DNA of 64,000 bases from Carnegiea gigantea (GCA_029747015.1 JAKOGI010000001.1:310001-374000); one strand, 5' to 3'. Counted from the stretch's first letter, positions 33,441-45,987 are shown. The notes: generated from the sequence alone by a model not told the origin. Numbers and translations are program-made.

Positions 33441-34550
33441 TCATAAGAGCTTGTCGTGCACTGCTGCATGCATCTCAGAGTGGTGTGAATAAGAGAACAC
33501 TAGTAAAACTGGAGCAAACAAAGTTAGTGCCCTCTTAAACTCATCAAATGCCATAGAAAAATCAAAATCATGATCAAAGAAAATACTCCACATGATTTTT
33601 CTAACCACGTCCTCTAGGTATGCGCAATATGGATCAAATGAGAGGTGAAACCCGCTAATATTATCTAGGGACTTATGAAATGCATGCAAGTGGGAGGGGG
33701 CACTACGAAGGAGGGGGGATGAAATGGGGGTCGGGTCAAGTGCTTCGGTGCAAATTGGGTCGATATGATCAATACTAGGTGCGGCACCAATTATCAGACT
33801 ATCATCACACAACTCCTCGAAAGGAGCCTCCTCAAGATGTGACTCAACCAAGATAGGTTCTTTCGACCAAGTAGGAAAATCATCCTCCAAAACAGTAACA
33901 TCGCCCCTATACGGCTCACCCATCTCTAACCCCATGCACTGAGTTAAAGGGAGGGGAGAAGCATGTAAGGTCAAAGCACTGACGGTAGTGCCTATGGGTA
34001 TGCTAGTAAAGGATGGAGCAACAAGTGATAAAGAGGTCAAGGGAGGGTCGGGCACTTCCCCTAGGTCAGTGTAAGGTATATCATCAACAAAACTCAGCTC
34101 TAAGGGAAGGGAAGACTCGCAGTTCTCATAGAGACTAACCTCTAGTCTAGGGGAGGCTAGATTAGGGTCGGTCTCATGCAATAGGCCGCACTCCCTTATC
34201 TTACTAACAAAGTGCATATGTTGCTCGTGCATTTTTCTTATCATGGCACTAAGTCTAGCATGACACTCATTAGAGATATCATAATAGGGACATGAATGCA
34301 CATCATGGTCAAAAGATTGACAAAAAGAGCACAACACATAAGGATAAGAAGAGTAGTGATGATATGGGTCCCTAGCATCATCAGATTGCCATTGATGCCA
34401 AGCTAGAGACTCAAAAAAATCCGACATGTCATCAACAGCTAAAGAATGCAAACAACTATAACATATGGACTCAAGGATGGCTCGAGTCTCAGGTGTTATC
34501 CCCTTAAGCACAGCATAGCATATTTTCCATTTTTTATACTCAAAAAGCAC
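33441..34550 (-). CDS. Gag-like protein of the gag-only element
   Basis: An uninterrupted frame of 369 codons, the only ORF in the element. A zinc knuckle CX2CX4HX4C lies at C74, C77, H82 and C87 (CSFCQSFDHDVHSC), the signature of retroelement nucleocapsid regions. The N-terminal 70 residues are rich in aromatic and acidic residues; the middle (about 130-290) is rich in Pro, Ser, Thr and Leu; the C-terminus is hydrophobic and acidic. I recognise no capsid, protease or pol domain. The open frame despite about 11% LTR divergence is notable. The start may lie upstream, because the frame opens just after the primer site region. Function as a particle or RNA-binding protein is inferred from the zinc knuckle. 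Confidence 0.7.
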   Translation of the reverse strand: MLFEYKKWKICYAVLKGITPETRAILESICYSCLHSLAVDDMSDFFESLAWHQWQSDDARDPYHHYSSYPYVLCSFCQSFDHDVHSCPYYDISNECHARLSAMIRKMHEQHMHFVSKIRECGLLHETDPNLASPRLEVSLYENCESSLPLELSFVDDIPYTDLGEVPDPPLTSLSLVAPSFTSIPIGTTVSALTLHASPLPLTQCMGLEMGEPYRGDVTVLEDDFPTWSKEPILVESHLEEAPFEELCDDSLIIGAAPSIDHIDPICTEALDPTPISSPLLRSAPSHLHAFHKSLDNISGFHLSFDPYCAYLEDVVRKIMWSIFFDHDFDFSMAFDEFKRALTLFAPVLLVFSYSHHSEMHAAVHDKLL

Positions 34551-34740
34551 ATATTAAGTACGGTAATCATTCAACCTGGACAAGTAGTGCCAAAAAGGTT
34601 CATGCTCAAACGGAGATAAATAAAAAATAGCCATCTTAAATTTTTTGAAAATTTTGATTTTTAAATTTTTTTTGATTTTTTTTAAAAAAATGCCTAGCCT
34701 CGAATGCTCAAATAAACCCCGATATTGAAAAATGTCAACT

Positions 34741-34764
34741 CCCCCAATAATGGTGCCAAAAACT
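34741..34764 (-). other. Primer binding site of the gag-only element
   Basis: On the minus strand the LTR is followed by AGTTT and then TTGGCACCATTATTGGGGG, a mutated form of the Athila/Tat-type site TGGCGCCGTTGCCGGGGA. Confidence 0.7.
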
Positions 34765-36130
34765 TGTTACAAGAAAATAGAGTTTTAATATTTATAAACC
34801 CCAAGTGTAAGGTATATCGTTGAGCACTTGGGGTGTCGTCCGCAGAGAGTTGGGTTTCAAGTACCGGGATTCGTTTAAGTGGTTTAAGCTAGGCTAACCG
34901 AAAGGGAATAAAGGTAAACAAAACTCTGCTAACAAATATAGAAAAAGTGACTTGGAGTTGTGATTTGACCAATAGATGAACTAACTAATTGAGACGAGTC
35001 CTAACATACCAAAACTGCATTATGAACGAGAGATGATCGGTTGCACCTTCAAAGACCACGCAAGCCCTCTCTTAAAGGTCATGAGCTAGTCTAGTTAACC
35101 TAACTACTTATTTTCATGGGGTTAGCCCAATTAGACCACAAAATTAGCAACCCCCGGACCTAGCTCGAATCGAATACTATTTTCATGTCCCAAACTCGGC
35201 TATTTCCTCTCCCACACTAGCTGATTGACCTCGCCTCTCAGCATAAGTTAATCGTCCAAAAATATGGATGAAAGTTCTTTCAAGCATTTCATCGAACACT
35301 TGGCGGGCGTGAGAGAAAACTCTAAGTTCTAGGCATAGATTGGGTACAAGACTAATTAGCCATCAAGAGGCTAATCACAATTCAAGCCAACAAAATCTAC
35401 CAACTAATTGACAACAAAACACTAAAACCCAAGTTCAAACCTAAACTAACAAAGAACATAACAAGCATGAAGATAGAGGAAAGAGAATAAAACTAATCAA
35501 AACTAATGGCCTAATAAAATATGAATTAACAATGAAGGCTAAGCATTAAAACTAAATAAAATACAAACTATCATAATCATAACAAGAATAAACAAGAACG
35601 AAACTGAAATATAAAGGTAGAGAGAGAGGAGAAAACTTATAGATTGATAGGAAGAACTTTAAATCTCAGTGCTTGAATCCAAAATTAATCCAATAAAATC
35701 CTAATCTAATCCTCTCAATGGGGTTTTTATTCTCTAAAACCTAAACTAAACTACCATAAAAATCACTTGGAAGAACCCTCGAGCGACCCCCCGAACAATA
35801 TGCCGAAGGAGGTTTTAAATAGAATCGCGAGACCAAATGACGGCCCGGGGGGGCATGACCGCGCCACATGGGACGACCCCACCATGCTAAGGTGGCACGA
35901 CCCCATCATGTCATTTTTCTGGCATGGTGGTTCGGCCCCCCCGAGCACCCTTTCTTGCCTACTTGCACTGTTTGTGCCTACCTCCCCTTCTTTTCGTGAT
36001 GTTTGCTCAATTTGAAGTTTATTATCTACAAAAGCAAATAAAACAAGTAAAAACTTTAAAACTTATATCATTATATGAGCTAAAATTAGATAAAAGGGGC
36101 ACGTAAAATACGACAAATTACTGCCTAAAA
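34765..36130 (-). repeat. Right (5') LTR of the gag-only element
   Basis: On the plus strand it starts TGTTACAAG and ends GCCTAAAA, where the partner has GCCTAACA. Confidence 0.9.
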
Positions 36131-38743
36131 TAAAACATTTTGTTTGACAAATAGGAGAGAGAGAATATATGAGTAAAACTGATTTGTAGGTTATTATCGG
36201 GAAGTAGACCCCTGTTGATGTCTGTAGCGTTCTTGAGATAGGTGCACACCTCCCAAGCCGATCGGGGAGCTTGAGTTGAAGCCGTGCGGGTAAATTGAAG
36301 GGTACAAGCCCTGATGATTGATAATTGGTAGGGCCACTTGATTATGTGACAAAACACTATATAAATTGATTCATTATATGATTATCGTTGTAATTTTGCA
36401 TAGTTTGAGAAAACACGTGAGTTTTCGTAGAGTACAGGCAATGTACGTACCTAGTCTTTGGAAATCTCTCTCTCTCTTACTGAAAATTGTTTGTTGGGAA
36501 CTTGAAGCGACCGACGTGACCTTACTTCTGCTCCAAATACGTAATTTTTCCTTGATTAGTGAAAGATTAAGGAAATTTTATTAAATTTCTTGGTTTATTG
36601 CATGATTTAAATTCTCTTGAATTCTCTTTCTATTATGCATGCAGCCATTATTCTTAATTCAATTGGAGTCCATTTTATTTTGTTTTTGTTTTTTTGCCTC
36701 CGATGGCTAATGACCTGTTAACGTGTATAATAATAACGTAAGAGTATGATTTATTTTGAAGTTGTTATTGCGATACCTTTAATCATTAACATTGGTAACG
36801 TAATCATTATCGTTACTATTATTATCATCGTTATTATTATTATTATTATTATTACGATTATGGCTATCATTCCTCTTTTTAACGATTTATTGTTTGCGAT
36901 ATATTTTAAGGCGACTCAAACTTTATAAATTTGGGCTCACTTTCAAGTCGAGTTCTAATCATAACATTGTCTATTAGCGAAATAAAATTGTAAAGGTATA
37001 TTCCTTAGTAACTTCGAATGCGCAATTACTCCTTCCTTCTCCATTACCCTCATTTGGGAAATAAACTTTGCCATAATTTATACAATAGTATACATACATG
37101 CTTATTTTTCCTTATTTTCGTTCAATTATCAACAAGACTTGTTTAAACACTAAACATCCCAATTAGAATTCAACCTCATTCAATGTCTAATCCATAATAC
37201 ATGCCCCAATCACTAATTAACCAAATTATGGTCACAATTTAGCACGCGTACTAATGTTATGTGTTCTTACATATACCTCACTAATTAATCACCCCCTACC
37301 TCATTTAAACATTATTAATTCGATAAAATTAACTTAAACGTTATTCAAGCCCTAAACCCTAATCCTCTAATTTCAAAATCACATTTCACTCATCCAACAT
37401 ATTTTTGTTTTAATCTCACTCACATATACATTAGCATTCCCTCAACCCTTACTAAATCAACTTAACAATTTTAACATCCCTTCTAAGCACAACCTTAATC
37501 ACCAACTCATGATTAAAACACAACACACATCTCCCACCTATATAGTACATAAATTCCCTCTAATTATTCATGAACCTAATTCCCTCTAATTATTCATGAA
37601 CCTAATCTAAATATCTCCAATTCAAACTAAAATTTAACCATAACATCCAAACCCTCACTTATCACTTTTCTTCCCAATTCCTTCCAATAAACAACCCAAC
37701 AATCCAAGATATTTCAAGAAATTTACAAATAAACACTTATCAATGTTAATCACATCATTTAAACTCAAAATTTCAACATAAAAGATCAAAATTGAATGAA
37801 GTGGGAGTTAAGGTTCTCACCTCTCAACCCACTAAATTCAGTCAAATACACACAAGGGAAGGAAGAGGGAAGGACCGGCTGGTGGCCACGGTCTCCGGCG
37901 GCAGCGGCGACGTTTTCCAGTGGTCGGGGTGGCCGGCGAACACGGTGGCGCTGCATGGGAGGCTGATTGGCGCGAAACAGGGGAGGCAGAGGGGGGTCAT
38001 CGAGCAGTAGAGCAAAGGGGGAATGTTTTGGGTTTTGGTTTTGTTTTTGTTAATTTTGGTTGATTTATTTAGTTTAGTAGATTTATTTACTTAGGCCATC
38101 TCTAAGTATCCTTTTCCTTTTTTTTTTTTTCCCTCTCATTTTATGCCACATAACCCAAAGTCTAGATTTTTCTTATATTTATCCACTTCCCTTGTTTATT
38201 TTTCTTTAATTATATGTATATAGGCATTTTTAAATTTCATTATACTTATGCATAGTTGAAGTAGTAATTTTAGCTAGAATTAACATATCTAATTTTTACA
38301 TCCTTTAAATATAAATTTTGGAAAAGACATTTCTCATTTCCTTTTTATTATTAATGCTGTATTTGTCCATTTATTCTTAGTATCATTACCTCACAAATTA
38401 ATTCTTTAACACTTAGGCTCTTTTATTTATTTTATTTATATATGTATTTTTTTTTATTGTACGGGCATTCAAATATTTGTTAGAACTTGAAGGAATTATT
38501 TAAGGAGCATTACAAGGTTCATGTTGAGACCACGTCGTCGTTTCAACCTGCGACGCATAAATATATATATATATATATGTAAAATGATAAACTGAAATAT
38601 ATATATATATATACACACACACACATACATATAAACTATTAAATGGAAACGCGAGATTAAAATGCGGCACCCAACTGAATTAATTTGTGATTAGGGCAGT
38701 AGTTTAAAATAATTAAAAAGTACTTTAGATTTGGGCCGTTACA
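36131..38743. other. Remainder of the chromovirus 3' LTR
   Basis: Non-coding LTR sequence aligned with 53558-56189. It holds an ATT microsatellite (about 36810-36855) and AT runs near 38561-38612. Short frames inside it are not genes. Confidence 0.85.
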
Positions 38744-38762
38744 GCATTCCCCCCTTAAAAGA
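38744..38762 (-). other. Polypurine tract of the chromovirus
   Basis: On the minus strand TTCTTTTAAGGGGGGAATGC precedes the LTR, after the phrase TTTCGAGGACGAAA. This is the usual chromovirus 3' end. Confidence 0.85.
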
Positions 38763-38814
38763 AGTTTCGTCCTCGAAACTTGCAGTTTGAAAGAAACATT
38801 ATCCGTACGTCAAA

Positions 38815-38980
38815 TAGAGATGGATACTAGCTTCTCGTGTCCTCCTCAGTTTCCCATGTAGCTTCAGAAGAGTTATGGTTGGCCCACAGAATTTTAACTA
38901 GAGGAATGCTTTTGTTTCGAAATTGCTTAACCCTATAGTCTAATATTTATACGGGATGCTCCTCGTACATTAGGTTCTCG
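38815..38980 (-). pseudogene. Chromodomain at the end of integrase
   Basis: The minus strand reads ENLMYEEHPV, a stop, then ILDYRVKQFRNKSIPLVKIL, WANHNSSEATWETEEDTRS, another stop, then YPSLFD. This is the C-terminal chromodomain of plant chromoviruses, which directs integration through chromatin contact. Two stops break it. Confidence 0.85.
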
Positions 38981-40200
38981 GCAATTTCCACTGGCTCTGT
39001 TATGATGGTATGATTCGGATCTGGAACATATTTTCGGAGCTGTGAAATGTGAAAAACGTTGTGCATATGCTCAAGTTCTGTGGGTAAATCCAATCTGTAA
39101 GCCACCGGTGTTTAATTTCTCGAGAATTTCATAAGGCCTAATATACCTAGGGCTTAGTTTACCTCTGAGGTTAAATCTCTTGACTCCTTTAACCGAGGAT
39201 ACCTTTAAAAACACCTTAGCTTCCACTTGAAACTCTAATGGTCTTCTCCGTCTGTCTGTATAACTTTTCTATCTGCTTTGAGCTGCTTTGATATATTCTT
39301 GAATTTTTCTTATCATTTCAATGATTTCTTGAATTAGCTCAGGCCCTAAAGTTAATGCCTCATCAAGCTCACTCCAACACAATGGAGTTCTACATTTTCT
39401 TCCATATAATGCTTCGAAAGGGGCCATTTTAATGGTGGATTGATAACTATTATTTTTCAGGAGAATTCCACCAATGGGAGATAGTCTTCCCACTTCCCTT
39501 GAAAATCAAGTACACATGTCCTAAGCATATCTTCCAGGATTTGATTCACCCTCTCAGTTTGTCCATCAGTCTCAGGGTGGTATGAACTACTAAAATTCAA
39601 CTTAGAGCCAAAAGCCTTTTGCAAAGCTTGCCAAAATTGAGGCTGAAATCTTTGGTCTTAGTTCAACACTATATCCTTTGGTATGCCATGCAGTGGAACT
39701 ATTACTTTGACATATAACTATGCTAGTCTCTCTAGACCCCAAGTGTCGTGAATGGGTATAAAATGGGTAGATTTGGTAAGTCTGTCCACGATCACTCAAA
39801 TAGCATTCTTCTTCGAAGCAGAAAGGGCTCTATTGAAATTGAATCCCATTTTCGGGTAGGGATTTCTAGAGGTCTTAGTTCACCTACAGGGCACTGGTGT
39901 TCGGCTTTCACTTTTTGACAGGTCAAACATTTATTTACATATTCTGCGATCTCTCTTTTCATGTTTTTCCATCAGAAAAATTATCTTAGATCCCTATACA
40001 TTTTTGTTCCTCCTGGGTGTACTGAGTATCGGGTATTATGGGCTTTCTCTAGAATTCCTCTCTTCAACTCTTCTTTATTGGGCATGCACAGTCTATTTTG
40101 AAATCTCAAGGTCCCATCTTCTTGTATTACGAAACCAGGCAACTCCCTTATGCAACATTGCATCTAATCCTTTCTAGCTTTGCGTCCTCTTTTTAGCTCG
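38981..40200 (-). pseudogene. Chromovirus integrase, broken
   Basis: From 5' to 3' on the minus strand: the zinc-binding part with AHNTRYSVHPGGTKMYRDL and, after stops, KCLTCQK (near 39920), then a decayed catalytic core and the open block 39493-39269 with STIKMAPFEALYGRKCRTPL, the usual end of the gypsy integrase core. The linker to the chromodomain reads RGKLSPRYIRPYEIL near 39140. Integrase would join the cDNA to the host genome; here stops and frameshifts occur throughout. Confidence 0.85.
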
Positions 40201-41600
40201 CCTTAATTTCTTCTATTATGGAAGGTTTCACCTCTAGTGTTGTCAATAATCCAGTTGTGCATCCTGGCTGCACCAGCTCGATACCCATGGTTTCGAGGTC
40301 CCTCGAAATTTCAGGTGGAGTATGCATCATAGCATTCAAATCATGTTGGGTCTTTCTACTGAGTGCATCTGCTGCTATATTTGCCTTCTTAGGGTGATAT
40401 TAAATTTGTAAGTCATAATCCTTGAGCAACTCCAACCACCGTCATTTCCTTAAATTAATCTCGTTCTGCGTAAAGATATACTTTAGACTTTGGTGATCAG
40501 TGTAGATCTTGCAGGACACTCCATACAGGTAGTGTCACCAGATTTTTAAGGTAAAAACTACCGTAGCTAGCTCTAAATCATGAGTGGGGTAGTTCTTTTC
40601 ATAAGGCTTGAGTTGCTTAGAGGCATAAGCTATTACTTTGTCATCCTACATTAGGACACAGCCTAACTCATTCTGAGAAGCATCACCATAGATAGTGTAC
40701 TCTTTTCCTTCTTTAGGCAAGGTAAGGATAGGCGCTATTGTTAAGCATCTCTTTAACTCTTGAAATGCTTCTTTATATTTGTCTGACCACTCAAATTTAG
40801 TGGTTTTCCTTAATAGGTTGGTGAGTGGGGATGCAATCTTCGAGAAATCTTTCATAAATCTTCTGTAATATCCTGCTAAACCCAAAAAGCTCTTTACTTC
40901 TGTCACATTGGTGGGTCTAGGCCACTCAACTACCGCATTTATCTTCTAAGGATCAATTTTGATTCCTTCCTTAGTGACTACATGTCCCAAAAATGTCACT
41001 TCGGTTAGCCAAAACTCATTCTTTTTCAATTTGGCATACAACTGGTGTTCCCTTAAGGTTTGTAACACAGTCCTCAAATGATTCGCATGCTCCTCCTTGT
41101 CTTTGGAGTATATTAGAATGTCATCTATGAAAACCACCACAAACATATCAAGATAAGGCCTGAAAACTCTATTCATGAGATCCACGAATGCAGCAGGAGC
41201 ATTTGTTAGCCCAAAAGGCATCACAGTAAACTCATAGTGGCCATATCTAGTCCTGAAGGCCGTTTTGAGAATATCCTCTGGCTTAATTCTAAGCTGGTGA
41301 TAGCCCGACCTTATATCAATCTTGGAAAATACCCCGCCTTCTTGTAATTGATCAAAGAGATCATCTATCCAAGGCAAATGGTACTTATTCTTAATGGTTA
41401 TCTTATTCAATCTCGATAATCTATACACAACCTTAAGGTTCCATCCTTTTTCTTCACAAACAACACTGGAGCTCCCCATGGTGAAATACTTGGCCTGATA
41501 AATCCTTTTTACAACGACTCGTCCAACTAGGTTTTCAACTCCTAGAGTTTAGTTGGTGCCATCCTATACGGGGCTTTTGAAATGGGTTGCGCACCAGGAA
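40201..41600 (-). pseudogene. Chromovirus reverse transcriptase and RNase H, broken
   Basis: The open block 41479-40946 (177 codons) holds the RT palm: [34 protein letters not shown] (first Asp), [12 protein letters not shown] and [13 protein letters not shown] (catalytic DD). The next block 40906-40646 has [15 protein letters not shown] and [15 protein letters not shown] (RT connection), then [17 protein letters not shown], the start of RNase H with a catalytic Asp. RNase H continues beyond a stop to about 40400 ([11 protein letters not shown]). The order and spacing are normal for Ty3/gypsy. Confidence 0.92.
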
Positions 41601-41949
41601 CTACCTCAATCTCAAAGTCAATCTCTCTTTTAGAAGGGAGGCCTAGCAATTCCTCAGGAAAGACATCAGGAAATTCACAAACTATCGGAATATCTTCTAT
41701 TTTTATCTCCTCTTCTTTAACCTCAGTGACTTAACACAAGTATCCTATGCATCCCTGTCTTAGTATCTTGCTTGCCTTCATGATTGAAATTATAAAATAC
41801 TCCTTCTTAAATCTTTCCCTATAAAAACATACTTCCTAACCTTCTGCGTCCCTTAAAGTGACCTTAAGGTCCTTAAGTCTATGTTCGCCCCATAAATAGT
41901 CAACCAGTCCATTCCCGAGATTACATCAAATTCTGACATATAAAATTGA

Positions 41950-42402
41950 AGCAAGTCCCTAGGGAACTCATGCTCAGCGATTACAATAGGGACATGCTTG
42001 TAACGGACAAGACATTCTATTGCTTACCCGTTTGGCAAACTAATTCTATAGTTCGCCCGCTCCTTATTTCGTTTCAAATTCAATTGTAATGTAGCTTGAG
42101 TGGATATAAATGAATGAGTTGTCCCCGAATCAAATAAAACACAAAATGATTTTGAATTTAAAAAGAGAGTTCCAGTGACAACTGTACCAAAAACTGTAGC
42201 TTCCTTTTTGCTTATTATGTAGGCTCGTCCTGTCGTTGGGGGCTTCGAGGGCAGGCTCCCTTGACGTGGGAGTAGTACTGGCTTTGCAGCTTCCCTTTCC
42301 ACAGCCTTTTGTCTTCTGGGGCAGTTTTTGAAATTGAATGTTCTGGGCTTCCGCACCACATACACTTGTTAGTACCTACACGGCACTCAGCTGTAGTATA
42401 AT
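41950..42402 (-). pseudogene. Chromovirus zinc knuckle and aspartic protease, broken
   Basis: A zinc knuckle (CMWCGSPEH, with the final Cys readable only by shifting frame) lies near 42345-42370. The protease active site VLFDSGTTHSFIS is at about 42095-42140. A stop near 42024 interrupts the domain. Confidence 0.85.
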
Positions 42403-43301
42403 TTGTTCACCCATATTTGGCACAAGGCCCCTTTGATATCACTGGACGACCTTTATCAGGGCCAGCAGTGGGTTTCATCAGTGCAACACTCTCGCTTGAT
42501 GTATTGCAATCATTCCACTTCCTCTTCTGGTTTCATGGATTCAAAACTCTTAACTCGCCCTTCACTCTCTCCACCTCAGCAGTTCTTTCATACAGCTCTT
42601 GATAAGTTTGAATTGGCTGGCATGCCAATTGATTCCTATTATAAAAGGGTAAACCTTCCTCAAACCTTCTCATTTTCAGCCTTTTAGTTGCCACAAAATC
42701 TGAAGCGAACCTTGACAACTCCATAAACTTATGGGCATATTACATTACTGTCATATTTCCACTTATCTTTAATTCTATGAATTCTTTCTCCTTTTATCGT
42801 TGGATTGTGATTGGATAAAACTTAGCCCTAAGTTCCTAAAGAAATTTAGCCCAAATAAGTTCAGGTCCCTTTAATTTATCGTTCACAATACTCCACCATA
42901 TGTCTGCTTCACCAGTTAAATAGAAAGCCCCTATATTTACCTTTTTCTCTTCAGGTACCTCAACGGCTGCAAATATCTTTTCCATTCCCCTAATCCAGTC
43001 CTCCAACTCTACAGGGTCAAGGTTTCCATCATAAACTTTAGGGTTACGTCGAGCGACCCTATCAGCTAATTTGTCATATTTTGAAGAGTTTTTTTGGAGG
43101 TACAGAGTGTGTAGAGGATGCAGGAGAGACCCTTTTCATCAGCTCAATTACCAAATTCTTCCAATAATTCGAGTCCTCCACACTACTAGACACTTCCAAG
43201 GCCACTGTTGGGTCTCCACTAGGGTCCTGCTGAGGGTCCTCATTTACCCGGTTACTGGAACCCTGGGGCTCATCTTCCTTATTATTCTGATTGTCGTTCA
43301 C
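42403..43301 (-). pseudogene. Chromovirus gag, broken
   Basis: The ATG at 43301-43299 on the minus strand starts MNDNQNNKEDEPQ. The first 75 codons are open (to 43074). The rest needs frame changes but reads as a plant gypsy capsid: WRTGLGEWK-type sequence (42990), and MELSRFASDFVATKRLKMRR and YQELYERTAEVERVKGELR in the block 42724-42533. Several stops show it is dead. Confidence 0.8.
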
Positions 43302-43475
43302 AAGCTCTAAGATACTGTAACACTAAATCACATAAGCAACGTTTATTATCTCAATTTGCATAACGTTATCACAAAGCAATAATCATTCAGAATCTAAGAT
43401 TATTGCATCTAAGTTTTAGGTCGAGTCTAAGATTTCTCTGCACGAGGACGTCCAAAGTCTAAGTGTGGGGGAATT

Positions 43476-45858
43476 TGTTAAGCCAAAAATCATGCATCGT
43501 TTTATTAATTATTTTGACTATATGTTACACATTATTGCATCTAATTTACTTTATTTTATATATTTTCCAGGTTAGGCATTAATAAAATAAAAATGAGAAG
43601 ACAAGACGTCGAAACTCTAATTTTACACGATTTGCTGAAAAGACGGTCCAATAAATAATTTATGGAAAATATTATTTCCATAATTATTTAATTGGGCTAG
43701 GGTTTCAAGAGTTGGAAGAAAACAAGAAGTCTTGGAGGAGAAGAAATCTAAGGAAGAAGAAAATCCTAATTACTAACCCTAATCCCCCTCCTTTCCTCCC
43801 TATATATATCACCATCACCATCACATTAATCATCTCTTAACTCTTCACCATATCCCATGGCTGCCACCCCTTCTCATCCCCCATACTCAATCCTTCTTCT
43901 TCATACCCCATCACATGCCTAACCCTTCTTCCATCTCACATAACACCCATCATCATCCCTCTCCATAGACCACGCAGCCCCATCTTCTTCCTCCTCCACG
44001 CACATCCCACGCCTAGCCATAACCTCACTCACCATCATCTTACACCCCTCCATCACACCCCTTTCATCACCATTCATCATCATCTTCTAACAACATCATC
44101 ATCTTCCACCAAGCAAAGTAGTAATGTTCTTGTTTCTTTTTATTTTTGCTTTGTTTTTTTTATTTTGTGTTTAGTTATTTATTAAACATGAAGTACTTGG
44201 ATGAATTGTGTAATTTTATTTTTAATATGTGTGAGTAATTTTCCTATACTTAGTATAATCTTCTTGAAGCCATGCTAAATTAATTATTTTGAAACAAGTT
44301 TTGTGCTTTAAGGCCTAGTTGATTTCTTTTCATGATTCTTTAGCGCTTAGCGTTCATCGTTTATGAAATTTGTGTTGAATCGATTAGAATGCATGCTAGT
44401 TGATTAAATACAATTTCGATTGATAGTTTAGAAGATTATAATACGTAAAAGTTATAATCTTTTAGGCTTAAGTATCACCCTAATTAATCATAGATGGCTC
44501 AAACCCATCTCTTTTAATTAGGTAATCACTTTAGATCTTTGTAAAATCGATTTGCTGGTAAATTGGTTACAAAGTGTTAAATGATATTTTTATAATTCTT
44601 AATGCTCTAGTTTGATTAAATTCTTGTGCTGGTGTGAGGGTTATTAAAACTAGTAGGGTTTATATTAGGGCTGGACCTAAGTAAACTAGAATCTAAGGAA
44701 AAACGGGGAAGAACCGCTGGTGGATGTCTTCTACAGTTTAACTCATGAATGAAATTAACTTGTGTGCTGATGATAAATATTAATTTGCATGGTAGATTGA
44801 GATTATACTAAGTATCCTTCATAAATTTGATAACTTTTGATTATTATTTGTTGTTTAGAGTTAATTTGATTAGGTTGACAATTTTTGTTCTATTTTTATT
44901 AGTTTCAATATAATTTCAATCGACCCCCCCCAAAAAAAGTATAGTCTTTTAGGAGTGTCTAGGTCATTTTAGATAGCTTAGATTTTGATTTTTAGAGTGG
45001 TTATAATTTTAGATTGATTTATATTCAGTTTTAGTATTTAATTACCGGTTTCTTAGAAATTAGACTAAAAATAGTTATTCTTTTTCGTTTTTGATTTTTA
45101 TCCATTTCTAGGGTTTATATAGCGTCCTAGTCTGCCCATATTTAATTTCGTAATTTTTGGAAGTTGTTTGATAATTTTTCAGAATTATTTTGTGAAATTG
45201 ATATGTGCAGGTTTTTAGGTTATTAATTCTAAAAATTTCGATTTTTAATTTTAATTTACGATTTTTAGGTGTTGTTAAGTCCAGAAAATTGTGTCCTAGG
45301 ATTAGGGTAATTTTCTTGATTAATTTCGTATTTATATTTATGCTGATTATTTTATTTCTAATTTAGATTTATTATTCTGCTGAATATTCTGTGCTAATTT
45401 TCTGATCTTATTTTTCTGAAATAAAGTAGATACAATTTAGAGTTTATAAGCTTGTAGACCTGAAGTATAATATTTTAGGTTACTGTTTGATAATTTTAAT
45501 ATTTATTTCTCTGATTATTAATTGCTGTTTTGAATTTTAATTAGAATTTCAGTTATTATTCTGATTTTATTTTTCTAAATTATTTAGGGAATCTTTTTAC
45601 TATTTTATTTCCAGAATATGATCTAGAATATTTAGGAGCATCATTGGGCATTTTTCCAGATTTTTATCCATTAGATTTTAATTATTCTAGAATTATTAAG
45701 ATTAAACCTATTAAATTGGATTAGTGAAATCATTTAGGATTAAGCTAGCCTCTTTACAACAATCTTTCCTCGTGGATCGATCCCTACTCCCTATGCTATA
45801 AAAAGTGTTTTAATAACCGAAGTAGTGGTTAAATTTGTAGCTCTCGACAAGCTTTACA
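43476..45858 (+). repeat. 5' LTR of the Athila/Tat-like element
   Basis: It begins TGTTAAGCCAAAAATC and ends AGCTTTACA, directly before the primer site. Confidence 0.92.
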
Positions 45859-45863
45859 AATTT

Positions 45864-45881
45864 TGGCGCCGTTGCCGGGGA
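45864..45881 (+). other. Primer binding site of the Athila/Tat-like element
   Basis: TGGCGCCGTTGCCGGGGA, the tRNA-Asp type site common to Athila, Tat and Ogre elements. Confidence 0.88.
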
Positions 45882-45987
45882 AAGAAAATTAAATTGTTAG
45901 TTTACTTCTATTTAATTTTGCTACTTTTATTTGTTTTATTATAACTCTAGCTTTTTGATTTTATTCTTTTTAGATTTCAAGGAGTGT

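Larger units (their letters stand above)
30524..36130 (-). mobile_element. Gag-only non-autonomous LTR element (TR-GAG-like)
   Basis: LTRs at 30524-31946 (1423 bp) and 34765-36130 (1366 bp) flank 2.8 kb holding a single gag-like ORF on the minus strand. The primer site lies next to the right LTR and the polypurine tract next to the left one, so it reads on the minus strand. Flanks CAAAA (30519-30523) and TAAAA (36131-36135) fit a target duplication with one change. The two LTRs differ by about 11% in the parts compared. There is no protease, RT or integrase; movement would need proteins from another element. The primer site resembles that of the Athila/Tat group. Confidence 0.88.
29993..38743 (-). 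repeat. 3' LTR of the chromovirus, split by an insertion
   Basis: Parts 29993-30523 and 36131-38743 align with 53025-56189 and total about 3.14 kb. On the plus strand the ends are TGTAATGCCCCC (left) and GGGCCGTTACA (right). Confidence 0.9.

Noticed and set aside
36746..36928. Ile-rich frame and a similar Leu-rich frame at 54212
   Set aside because: They are translations of an ATT microsatellite in the chromovirus LTR.
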